A stretch of DNA of 64,000 nt from NCBI GenBank assembly GCA_963751165.1, contig CAVVTP010000012.1, positions 1 to 64,000 on the forward strand, in the 5' to 3' direction. The DNA comes from Roseiarcus sp963751165 (lineage in GTDB: Bacteria > Pseudomonadota > Alphaproteobacteria > Rhizobiales > Beijerinckiaceae). This document shows, one piece after another, positions 18,061 through 26,092 of this stretch (within the stretch, counting starts at the first letter, position 1; each line of letters begins with the position of its first letter). The notes beneath the pieces were generated by a model. It saw only the letters and a list, made by a program, of their open reading frames with translations. It was not told the origin of the DNA and searched no databases. Position numbers and translations under genes: made by a program.

Positions 18061-18553
18061 GCGGCTCCCGCCGCTCGCTTTCGCGCAAACGCAATCGCCG
18101 GGATTCGCCCCGAGGCTTGCGGTCGCATTCCTTTGGTACTATTTTGGCTTGGGAACAAGCATATTCAGATGGCTTTAGCAGCGCAACTCTCTGCACTCGC
18201 GTATTACTTGTAGGCACTGGTTGACATTGTGCGCAAGATCGACCCCGAGCTATGAAAGCATCGCCGGAAGCGCGGTGCTGCGACGCGCGCCCGCAGCGGA
18301 CCTTACGAATTTGGACGGGTCGATAAGTAGAACTCTCTTCTTGAGGGCAACGGGCAGATGTAGTGACGCAGGTTGCGCGGCGTAGGCTTCCGTTTTGAGC
18401 GGATCAACTGAGTCGGACTTTAAATCCCGCTTAAAGCGGCGCAGAAGGCGAACGACTGCTTCTTGGTGATCCGCGGCGATGAATGTAGCTGAACTTGAGG
18501 GAACGCTGTCAACGTCAACGACGTCCCGCCGATTGATCCACAAGGCGAATACA
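18061..18553. other. Gene-free accessory stretch
   Basis: I see no supported gene, RNA or repeat. Long minus-strand frames overlap the small membrane-protein gene and lack protein-like sequence. Confidence 0.35.
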
Positions 18554-18769
18554 ATGAAATTGATGTGGCCATGGCTAAATCCGACTCGCGGAAATGTCGT
18601 AGGCGCAGTGCTCATAGCGTCCATATTCGCTATAGTCGTTCTTACCGCAATTTTTGGCCCATTCGGACCGAAAAACTTCGGCTTCGGCCCGGAATGGGAC
18701 TGCGTTAATAACGGCCGCGGTGAGCCCATCTGCATAAAGCGCTCGCCTCGCCCGAATGCCTTGCCGTAA
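18554..18769 (+). CDS. Small single-span membrane protein of unknown function
   Basis: The 71-residue frame MKLMWPWLNPTRGNVVGAV has one strong hydrophobic span (about residues 13-35). A conserved-looking tail with FGPFGPKNFGFGPEWDC and a second cysteine in PICIKR follows. The cysteine-containing tail is probably periplasmic. I have the impression of similar small proteins in Hyphomicrobiales but know no function. An internal ATG nine bases later is an alternative start. It is the only apparently intact gene in the 16.6-19.35 kb strip. Confidence 0.6.
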   Translation: MKLMWPWLNPTRGNVVGAVLIASIFAIVVLTAIFGPFGPKNFGFGPEWDCVNNGRGEPICIKRSPRPNALP

Positions 18770-19354
18770 CCCGGTGCATTGATTTGTTCGCCAACTGCGC
18801 AAATGATATGGGTATGTGCCGGCTTCAAGGGTCCCGGAGGGGTGAACTTTTCCCTCTACTCTAGCTCCCCGCTCATTGTTCATCGCTATGCACTAACCCG
18901 ACCACGGCCGGGGGTGATCGAAGAGGGAAGCAAACCCAAATCTCGAGCCTGTACAATTTCCGCAACATTTGAAGGACGCAGCGGGCGTCACGCGCTCCTC
19001 GCTCGATACGCTAGCGTCGCTGAGCCTGGCGGAGATGCGCCTCCGGCTCAGTCGGCCGTCTGTTCGGCACCGGCGCCGATTGCTGGTCGATCCTCTTTCA
19101 CTTCGAAAAGGTCAGATTTGAAGCTCATCGGCCTCATCCAAGCGCGATCTGGAGCGTCTTTGCGCTGCGCCGGGAATTCTCGCTCAGAGAATTGCAATCA
19201 TTGTTGTTTTTGACAACCGTTGCGTCCGATGCATCCAAAAACGAGGAATTCCATGCTTTTTTCGCTGTTACCAGGGAAGCGCCCTTTCGCTTGACGGGCG
19301 CCCTTGAGGCGCTGACATTCGCTTTCGCCGCTCGAACCTCCCTTGGGCCAGCTC
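18770..19354. other. Gene-free stretch before the nitrilase-family gene
   Basis: No convincing gene. Near 19262 the motif TTCGCTGTTACCAGGGAAG matches the dispersed GCTGTT repeats at 2020-2240. A short palindrome, ATTCTCGCTCAGAGAAT, lies near 19179. Confidence 0.35.
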
Positions 19355-20182
19355 ATGAAAGTCTCACTTATCCAGATGAATTCGATCAGCGATAAGGCCG
19401 CCAATATCGCGGCCGCCGAGGCGCTGATCGAACGCGCCGTGCGGGAAGAGCAGCCCGATTGGGTGCTTCTGCCGGAATTTTTCGACTGGGCGGGCGGCGT
19501 CAAGGCGGACAAGCTCAAGAACGCCGAGAGCTTCCCCGGCGGCCCGGCCTATCAAATGGCGCGTGGCCAGGCGATCAAGCACCGCATCTTCGTCCACGCC
19601 GGGTCGATCATGGAGAGGATCGAGGGCGAGGATCGCATCCACAACACCTCCGTCGTCTTCAACCGCGAAGGCGAGGAGATCGCGCGCTATCGCAAGATCC
19701 ATCTCTTCGACGTGACGACGCCCGACGGGACCTCGTACAAGGAAAGCAAGACAGTGAAGGCGGGTGACGGGGTCGTCACCTACGATTGCGAGGGCGTTAC
19801 CGTCGGTTGCTCGATCTGCTACGACCTGCGCTTCCCCGACCTCTTCCAGGCGCTCGCCGAGAAGGGCGCGGAGATCATCGCCCTCCCCGCCGCCTTCACG
19901 ATGCTGACCGGCAAGGACCATTGGGAAGTGCTGCTTCGCGCTCGCGCGATCGAAACCGAGACTTACGTCTGCGCCAGCGCCCAAACCGGCTCCTTCACCG
20001 TCGGCAACGAGCAGCGCCATACCTATGGCCACTCGCTGGTCGCCGACCCCTGGGGCCACGTGGTCGCCAAGGCTTCGGACGGCCCGGGCGTCGTCTCCGC
20101 CCGGATCGACAAGGCGCAGGTTCAGCGCGTGCGCGGGATGATTCCGGTGGCCGAGCACAGGGTGCGCATTGCTCGCGACTGA
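19355..20182 (+). CDS. Carbon-nitrogen hydrolase (nitrilase superfamily, Nit-like amidase)
   Basis: A 275-residue enzyme with the complete nitrilase triad: glutamate in LLPEFFDW, lysine in YRKIHLFD and cysteine in GCSICYDLRFPD. The KIHLFDV and CYDLRFPDLFQ context is that of Nit1/Nit2-like omega-amidases, which hydrolyse deaminated glutathione or similar amides; the exact substrate is inferred. The ATG at 19355 begins the conserved KVSLIQMNS strand; a TTG twelve bases earlier is less likely. Confidence 0.9.
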   Translation: MKVSLIQMNSISDKAANIAAAEALIERAVREEQPDWVLLPEFFDWAGGVKADKLKNAESFPGGPAYQMARGQAIKHRIFVHAGSIMERIEGEDRIHNTSVVFNREGEEIARYRKIHLFDVTTPDGTSYKESKTVKAGDGVVTYDCEGVTVGCSICYDLRFPDLFQALAEKGAEIIALPAAFTMLTGKDHWEVLLRARAIETETYVCASAQTGSFTVGNEQRHTYGHSLVADPWGHVVAKASDGPGVVSARIDKAQVQRVRGMIPVAEHRVRIARD

Positions 20183-20234
20183 GATCGACTCAGGAAAACG
20201 AGTGTTTCACCCGACGCCAACGTGCGCGCATTGC

Positions 20235-21258
20235 TCACGCCGGCACGACGTAAGGGAACTTGTCGCTTCGCTGGTTCTTGGCGATAGACGGCTTCAGCCC
20301 GGCGGGCACGGCGGTTCCGGCGACGAGAGAGAGCATGACTTCGGGTTCGTTGTCCGCCAGCGTTCGGCCGTTGCGGGTCGCGAAGCCGAAATGAGGCGGG
20401 CGTTCCGACCACGTAGGGCAGGACATCGGGAAACAGCTCCCGGGCCGCAGTCTGACCGTAGCCCTGCGGGTCGCCCGAAGTCCCGTTGGCCGCGACGACT
20501 TCGGCGATGTGCTGCGCGATGTGCCGACCTTCCGCGTCAAAATCTTTGGACGGGTGCCTCGTATTCGCGGCGTTGGTGAAGTGCGCGTCATCGGGCCAGA
20601 AGATTGGCCACATCATGGGGTAACCGCCCCGATTGATCTGGCGCCAGCCGCCCGCGTCCGTGGCGAGCTTGGTGGCGCACCAGACGCTGGTGCGGGCGCC
20701 GGGCCGCAACTGGGGATGATTGTGGGAGACCTCCAGGACAATCGATTCGACCATCGTCCCGGCAAAGCTGTTCTTCGCGTTCTCCGGGCGCCAAGCCGAG
20801 AGGTCGACTGCGGTCCCGTCTTTGACTGCTCCGTTGACCTTCGCGAGCAGCGCCAGATCGATGTAGAACGGGTCTGCGACCCGCCCCGCCCATAGCCGGA
20901 CGCCGCCCGCACTGGCGGTCTCCCCGGTCCGGCCTTGCAGCACGAGTTCGCCGGTCGCCGAGTCCTCCCGCGCCTCCCGGCCCGTGAGCGCGTGCAATTT
21001 CATCGCCTGTCGTCCGTCCGAGCCCGCAGCGTCGAAAGACACCCGGTACGTCAGAGTTTCGAAATCGCCTCGGTCGAAATGAACCTTGAACTCGTAGCGC
21101 GCCTCATGGTGGAAACCCGGCTTTACGTGGACCCCGGTGATATTCGAGTTGACGTCCATGATGAACACGGTGCTGTCGGCGCCAGAGAAGACGTACATGT
21201 CGTCGATATAGAGCTGGCCGTTTTGAGCTGCGAGCGGAGTATCGAGATGATGAGACAT
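20235..21258 (-). CDS. DUF4331 domain protein with a frame change
   Basis: The protein opens with MSHHLDTPLAAQNGQLYIDD, characteristic of DUF4331 proteins. Members are beta-rich and of unknown role. After a GGAAGGGAA ribosome site the frame runs to about 20400 (VLPYVVGTP) and is then lost. One base away it resumes as HFGFATRNGRTLADNEPE and ends at 20235, the normal family C terminus. The restored span is 3n+1 long, consistent with one extra C in the CCC near 20396-20400. The uninterrupted reading continues into the neighbouring gene and is spurious. The lack of a signal peptide is notable. Confidence 0.8.
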
Positions 21259-21426
21259 GCGAACGTTCCCTTCCGGCACACTTCGCCAATTAGCCAAACT
21301 AGCGATGACACGTTATTTCGCCAAAAAGCCCGGCAGCGAAGCGGGCCGACGTCCTGCAACTGCGCGGTTGGAATGAGGCATTATTGTGTCCTTTTTTGGA
21401 CGAAAGTGCGAAGACTGGAACCTGCT

Positions 21427-22830
21427 TCACCGCGCTTCGGCGCTGGACGACTTGGCGTTCCCGCGCGTCGCGATCCAGGCGTTCGTTGCGGCCGCCACCT
21501 GAATCGCGCCGCCGACGAACATCGCCAGCCTGAGGCCGCCTCGTCCGCCCCCAGCCGCCGCAAAGACGGCGCCGAGGACGGCGACCCCAAGGGTCGCCCC
21601 GGCCATGCGGGCAACATTGATGAGCGAAGCGGCAGTCCCCGAACGGGTAGAATGGACGGCGCCGACCGCCGTTCCCATGAGCGGGCCGGTCGCGAGGCCC
21701 ATGCCGAGGCCGGTCAATGCCAGCCCTGTCTCCGCCCCCGCAAGCCCGGTCTCTGACGCGGTTGCGCCGATCAGGATGAGGCCGCAGCCGATGACCGCGA
21801 CTCCGCCGCTCGTCATGATCCGTGAGGCCAACCGCTCAGCGAGCCTACCGGAGAAGGGCGAAGTCAGGACGTAAACCGCGGCCGACGGCGTCAAAGCGAG
21901 ACCTGCAGAGAAGGGGTCGAACCTCCCGCGTGTCAGCCAGAAAAGCGGCAGCAGGAAGAGTAGGCCATACATACCGAAGGTCATGCCGGCTGTCGCCGTC
22001 GCCGCGCCGCGAAAGGCGCGATCGGCGAAAATGCGGAGGGGAACGAGGGCCGCCTCGCCTCGCCTTGCCTCGACCCGAAGGAAAACCGTTAGGGAGGCCG
22101 CGGCGACAACAAGCATAGCGGCGGCCCCCGCGAGGTTGCGCCGGGATTCGATCGCCGCAAAGGCGAGGCAGCCAAGCGCCAGCGCGCCGCAGGCTTGAGC
22201 CGTCCAGTCGAAGTCCCGCTCGTGCGGGTCGGAGGATTCGGCGATGGTCAACGGCGCGAGGCCGAACGCGGCGATGCCGAGCGGAACCACGATCAGAAAG
22301 ACGCTGCGCCAGCCGGACCCATGGATCAGGGCGCCTCCGAGCGTCGGCCCGAACGCGAGCCCCAGACCGTTGCATCCGGTCCAGACGCCGAGAGCCCGGC
22401 CGCGGGAGACCGGGTCCAGCCAGCTGACGCGGACGATCGCGAGCGAAGCCGGCAGGAGCAGGGCCGCGCCAAACCCCGCCAGCGCACCGCTCATGAGCAG
22501 AACCGAGATCGTCGGCGCGAAGGCCGAAATCAGCGAGGCGACTGAAAAGAGGGCGGCGCCGGCCATGAGGACCCGCCTGCGTCCGACGAGATCCGCAAGC
22601 AGGCCGCCCGTCAGCAACAGTGCGGCGTAAACCAGGTTATAGCCGTCGATGACCCATTGGAGGGCGGCGACGTCGACCGAGAAATACGCGCCGATGGACC
22701 GAGTCGCCAGATTGACGACGGACGTGTCCACCTGCGCCACCAGGACGGCGAGGCAGAGAACCGGCAGCGTAAAGGCATTGCGCGCCGGCCGGCGGGCGGA
22801 CGCGGCAAAAACCAGAGGGTCATGGCGCAT
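21427..22830 (-). CDS. MFS transporter, DHA2 (EmrB/QacA) drug-exporter type
   Basis: A 467-residue integral membrane protein, probably with 14 transmembrane segments. LVAQVDTSVVNLA carries the TM1 motif with the DHA2-typical aspartate, ADLVGRRRVLMAGAALF is the loop 2-3 motif A, and GRALGVWTGCNGLGLAFGPTLGG covers motif C of proton antiporters. Such proteins export drugs or toxic metabolites. The divergent ArsR-type gene, 214 bases away, is likely its regulator. Confidence 0.92.
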   Translation of the reverse strand: MRHDPLVFAASARRPARNAFTLPVLCLAVLVAQVDTSVVNLATRSIGAYFSVDVAALQWVIDGYNLVYAALLLTGGLLADLVGRRRVLMAGAALFSVASLISAFAPTISVLLMSGALAGFGAALLLPASLAIVRVSWLDPVSRGRALGVWTGCNGLGLAFGPTLGGALIHGSGWRSVFLIVVPLGIAAFGLAPLTIAESSDPHERDFDWTAQACGALALGCLAFAAIESRRNLAGAAAMLVVAAASLTVFLRVEARRGEAALVPLRIFADRAFRGAATATAGMTFGMYGLLFLLPLFWLTRGRFDPFSAGLALTPSAAVYVLTSPFSGRLAERLASRIMTSGGVAVIGCGLILIGATASETGLAGAETGLALTGLGMGLATGPLMGTAVGAVHSTRSGTAASLINVARMAGATLGVAVLGAVFAAAGGGRGGLRLAMFVGGAIQVAAATNAWIATRGNAKSSSAEAR

Positions 22831-22947
22831 GGCGCAGGCCTCCGCATTTTGCTTGGGATGGGGCGGCTGTGTTTCGGGCCGCCGTTCGAGGTCTTTTGAG
22901 ATAAACCCGGAGGAGCGCCGGATGCTTCGACGCCGATCGAAACATGG

Positions 22948-22962
22948 CGCGTCGGAGACGCG
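22948..22962. promoter_or_regulatory. Candidate operator palindrome between exporter and regulator
   Basis: CGCGTC-GGA-GACGCG is a perfect 6+6 palindrome in the gap between the divergent MFS and ArsR-type genes, where an autoregulated operator is expected. High GC makes such short palindromes common, so this is only a candidate. Confidence 0.3.
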
Positions 22963-23044
22963 TTACTGCTGTCTGGCGATCCCTTCGGGCCTGCTCGCGA
23001 CCGCTTGCGTGGCTAGGGGGAACTTCGGAAAGGGAGCCATCCGC

Positions 23045-23782
23045 ATGTCCTGTCTGCCGAGCGTCGCCGGAACCGCTTCCCTCATCGCCGACCCCGCCCG
23101 GGCCGCGATGCTGACCGCTCTCGTCGACGGGCGGGCGCTGCCGGCGGGGGAACTCGCCTACCGCGCCGGCGTGACCCCGCAAACCGCAAGTTCGCATCTC
23201 GCGAGGCTGATCGACGGCGGCTTGCTCATGGTCGAGCGGGAGGGGCGCCATCGCCATTACCGGCTCGCCGGCACGCACGTGGCGCAGGCGCTCGAACAAC
23301 TCGCTGCAATCGTTCCTCCCGAGCCGGTCCGGCGCAAGGCCCTAACCGCAGAAGCGCGGGAGCTGCGCTTCGCGCGCTGCTGCTACGATCATTTGGCTGG
23401 TTGGCTCGGCGTCGCCGTGACCGACGCGCTTCAACAGCGAGTGTTCCTGATCGCGGGTCCGGACAAGGCTTTCGACGTGACGCCGGCCGGGGTCTCCTGG
23501 TTCGGCGAGCTCGGCATCGACCTCGCGGCGCTGAAACCGACGCGCCGTGGCCTCGCAAGGGCATGCCTCGACTGGACAGAACGCAACCACCACCTCGCCG
23601 GCCCGCTCGGCGCGGCCTTCCTCCGCGCGCTGTGCGACGCGGGGTGGCTGCGCCGCTCGCGCGCGTCCCGCCAGATCGAGCTCACGCGGAAAGGCCAGAT
23701 CGAGTTGAAGCGCCGGCTCGACATCGACGCGAGTTCCGGGCGATCTTCGGGCTCCGCTCCGGATCCCGGGCCACAAAATTGA
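23045..23782 (+). CDS. ArsR-type winged-helix transcriptional regulator
   Basis: A 245-residue protein. Residues 10-80 form a winged helix: SLIADPARAAMLTALVDG, then AGVTPQTASSHLARLIDGG as recognition helix and EREGRHRHYRLAG as wing. The extra 150-residue C-terminal part (TAEARELRFARCCYDHLAGW and on) is shared by a subgroup of ArsR-like regulators often paired with transporters. CC at about 116-117 could sense metals or oxidants, but that is speculative. It is divergent from the MFS exporter. Confidence 0.88.
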   Translation: MSCLPSVAGTASLIADPARAAMLTALVDGRALPAGELAYRAGVTPQTASSHLARLIDGGLLMVEREGRHRHYRLAGTHVAQALEQLAAIVPPEPVRRKALTAEARELRFARCCYDHLAGWLGVAVTDALQQRVFLIAGPDKAFDVTPAGVSWFGELGIDLAALKPTRRGLARACLDWTERNHHLAGPLGAAFLRALCDAGWLRRSRASRQIELTRKGQIELKRRLDIDASSGRSSGSAPDPGPQN

Positions 23783-23899
23783 ACGTCGGGCCGCGATAAT
23801 TGTGTTTGGCCCTCCCGCGCCCTCAAAGGATAAGGGAGGCTCACGCGCGCGCAAAATGGCGCTGACCGCGCGGAATGATGCGCCTAGCCAGGACGACCC

Positions 23900-24607
23900 A
23901 TGGCGGACGACGAACTCGACCTGAACACCCTCTCCGACGACGAGCTTGTCGGGCAGATGCACGACGACCTTTACGACGGCCTCAAGGAGGAGGTCGAGGA
24001 GGGTGTGAACATCCTCCTCGGGCGCGGCTGGGCGCCCTACGACGTGCTGACCAAGGCCCTGGTCGAGGGCATGCGGATCGTTGGAATCGACTTTCGCGAC
24101 GGCATCCTGTTCGTGCCGGAAGTGCTGATGTCGGCGAACGCGATGAAGGCCGGCATGGCGATCCTCAGGCCGCTGCTCGCGGCGACCGGGGCCCCGAAGA
24201 TGGGCACCATGGTGATCGGCACCGTCAAGGGCGACATCCACGACATCGGCAAGAATCTCGTCTCGATGATGATGGAGGGCGCGGGCTTCGAGGTGATCGA
24301 CCTCGAAATCAACAACAGCGTCGACAAATATCTCGAGGCGATCGAGCGGCATCAGCCCGAGATCCTCGGCATGTCGGCGCTCTTGACCACAACCATGCCC
24401 TACATGAAGGTCGTCATCGACACGATGAAGGATAAGGGCATCCGCAACGACCACATTGTGCTGGTCGGGGGCGCGCCGCTCAACGAAGCTTTCGCAGAAG
24501 CGATCGGCGCCGACGCCTATTGCCGCGACGCGGCGGTGGCGGTCGAGACCGCAAAAACCCTGCTTGCCCGGCGGCAGGGGACCGTCCAGGCCCGCGAGCA
24601 GGTGTAA
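23900..24607 (+). CDS. Methyltransferase cognate corrinoid protein (B12-binding, MtbC/MtgC-like)
   Basis: A 235-residue carrier with an N-terminal four-helix cap (about 1-95) and a Rossmann B12 domain. The base-off/His-on motif D-x-H-x-x-G is present as KGDIHDIGKNL (D112, H114, G117), with downstream GMSALLTTTMPYMK and LVGGAPLNE completing the B12 site. It holds cobalamin that shuttles a methyl group between a substrate-specific methyltransferase and an acceptor enzyme. It heads a row of genes with DUF1638, PF13769 and an ASKHA activator, but no partner methyltransferase occurs in this window. Confidence 0.93.
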   Translation: MADDELDLNTLSDDELVGQMHDDLYDGLKEEVEEGVNILLGRGWAPYDVLTKALVEGMRIVGIDFRDGILFVPEVLMSANAMKAGMAILRPLLAATGAPKMGTMVIGTVKGDIHDIGKNLVSMMMEGAGFEVIDLEINNSVDKYLEAIERHQPEILGMSALLTTTMPYMKVVIDTMKDKGIRNDHIVLVGGAPLNEAFAEAIGADAYCRDAAVAVETAKTLLARRQGTVQAREQV

Positions 24608-24627
24608 GCGCTTAGAGCTTTGACGCG

Positions 24628-25102
24628 ATGCCCGAACATAGAGTCGAGTTGCACAAATCGGAAGAAATCCCGGCTTCGGCACATGAAGTCTGGGCGCTTC
24701 TTACGGATTGGGCGGGCATGCTTCGCTGGAGTCTCGAGCGCCAGACGCCGCGGTCCACTCGGCCTCCTACTGAAATGCGAGCTCATCGGCGAATCAAATA
24801 AAATCCCTCGCACGAGGCGAATGACGCTCGAGTCAGGCGCTGCTGTCGAAGAGGAGCTCTTCTACCAGAACGACGAGACGAGGCGCATCTATTACCGCAA
24901 GACCGACACTTTCGGGACAAGGGGATACATCGCCTGCAACTATGTCGATGAGGTCGACGATCGAAGGTCGAGACTTCACATATTGTCATGGTTCGACGCC
25001 GACGAAGACGTGTCCGCCGCTGCCGCGCGCTACGAAGCGATCTACGGAGGCATATTCGATGGTTTCAAGACTTACTTCTCGACTGTGACGTCGCGCCCGT
25101 GA
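24628..25102 (+). CDS. SRPBCC/START-like protein with a frame change
   Basis: The gene opens 20 bases after the corrinoid gene with MPEHRVELHKSEEIPASA and HEVWALLTDWAGMLRW, a typical START/polyketide-cyclase-like beginning. It loses frame between about 24735 and 24765, then continues one frame over as GPLGLLLKCELIGESNKIP and ends FDGFKTYFSTVTSRP at 25102. The restored span is 3n+1. Codon use is less GC-biased than in its neighbours, suggesting later insertion into the corrinoid row. SRPBCC domains bind small hydrophobic ligands; the ligand is unknown. Confidence 0.7.
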
Positions 25103-25124
25103 GTGGAAAGTTCGAGGGCCGGCC

Positions 25125-25799
25125 ATGAGCCTCACGTCCGCCGACAACATCGACGCCGGAGCGACGTTCCGCCGCCGGATCGACGGGCCGCGCAAGGTGT
25201 TGGTGATCGGCTGCGGCGCGCTCGCCCGCGAAATTCTGGCGCTCAAGCTCGACTGGATCGACCTCATCTGCCTGCCGGCCAGCCTCCACAACCGTCCCGA
25301 CCGGATTCCGGAGGCCATGCGGGCGAAGATCCGCGCAAATCGCGCCGCCTATGACGAGATCCTGTGCCTCTATGGCGATTGCGGAACCGGCGGCGCCCTC
25401 GACCGGGTCCTTGCCGAGGAAGGCGTCAAGCGGATCGCGGGAGCGCATTGCTACGCCTTCTACGCGGGCGAAGAAGCCTTTGCCGCACTCGCCGAGGAGG
25501 AGCCAGGCACGTTCTACCTGACCGATTTCCTCGCCCGCCATTTCGACACGCTCGTCTTCAAGGGGCTCGGCCTCGACCGCTTTCCGCAGTTGCGCGACGA
25601 CTACTTCCGCGCCTACCGACGCGTCGTCCATCTCGCGCAAGTCGACGACCCGGAGACGACGAGCAAGGCCGAGGCGGCCGCGGCTAAGCTCGGCCTCGCC
25701 TTCGAGCGGCGTTTCACCGGACTCGGTGGCCTGGCGCGGTTCCTGAACCAAGAGACGCGGGACGAGCCGACGAAGAAGGCGACGCCATGGCAAGCCTAA
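25125..25799 (+). CDS. DUF1638 domain protein of corrinoid methyltransfer clusters
   Basis: A 224-residue cytosolic protein of the DUF1638 family, with KVLVIGCGALAREILALK as first strand and conserved CLYGDCGTGGALDRVL and GAHCYAFYAG segments rich in cysteine and histidine that could bind a metal. The family is found beside corrinoid proteins and RACo/RamA-like activators; its biochemical function is not established. The end overlaps the next gene by 13 bases, so translation is coupled. Confidence 0.85.
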   Translation: MSLTSADNIDAGATFRRRIDGPRKVLVIGCGALAREILALKLDWIDLICLPASLHNRPDRIPEAMRAKIRANRAAYDEILCLYGDCGTGGALDRVLAEEGVKRIAGAHCYAFYAGEEAFAALAEEEPGTFYLTDFLARHFDTLVFKGLGLDRFPQLRDDYFRAYRRVVHLAQVDDPETTSKAEAAAAKLGLAFERRFTGLGGLARFLNQETRDEPTKKATPWQA

Positions 25800-26092
25800 T
25801 CACCGTCTACTGGCGCGACATCCCGAGCCAGGTCATCGTCAAATCGGGACGCCAGGCCGCCAAGCGGGAATTGTCCAAGCGCTTCATTCGCGCCATCGAC
25901 CTCGCGGCGATGCACGCCAAGGCGAAAGGCGCGGACGACTATCTCGCCGACTGGCGCCGCAGCGAGCCCATCGCCTGCAGCGACGATCTCGAGAGCGAAG
26001 CCGAGGCGGCTGCGACCCGCCTCGAGACCGAGTACGACACGCACCGCCTGGCGGTCCTCGCCAGGCATGACGGGCGCGAACGGCCGCCGTGA
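25787..26092 (+). CDS. 'Virulence factor' family protein (PF13769 type)
   Basis: A 101-residue protein beginning MASLITVYWRDIPSQVIVK, with RRSEPIACSDDLESEAEA near the middle. This matches the small family annotated 'virulence factor', which in alphaproteobacteria usually sits inside corrinoid/DUF1638 clusters, so the name is probably misleading. It overlaps both neighbours (13 bases upstream, GTGA downstream), implying stoichiometric expression. Confidence 0.8.
   Translation: MASLITVYWRDIPSQVIVKSGRQAAKRELSKRFIRAIDLAAMHAKAKGADDYLADWRRSEPIACSDDLESEAEAAATRLETEYDTHRLAVLARHDGRERPP

Noticed and set aside
21259..21297. Earlier in-frame start for the DUF4331 protein (MANWRSVPEGNV)
   Set aside because: A GGAAGGGAA ribosome site sits just before the inner ATG at 21258, which begins the conserved MSHHLDTP sequence.
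23783..23899. Possible cobalamin or SAM riboswitch before the corrinoid gene
   Set aside because: The leader is only about 117 bases and no B12-box or SAM-II core could be found; a CCTCCC/GGGAGG pair alone is not enough.
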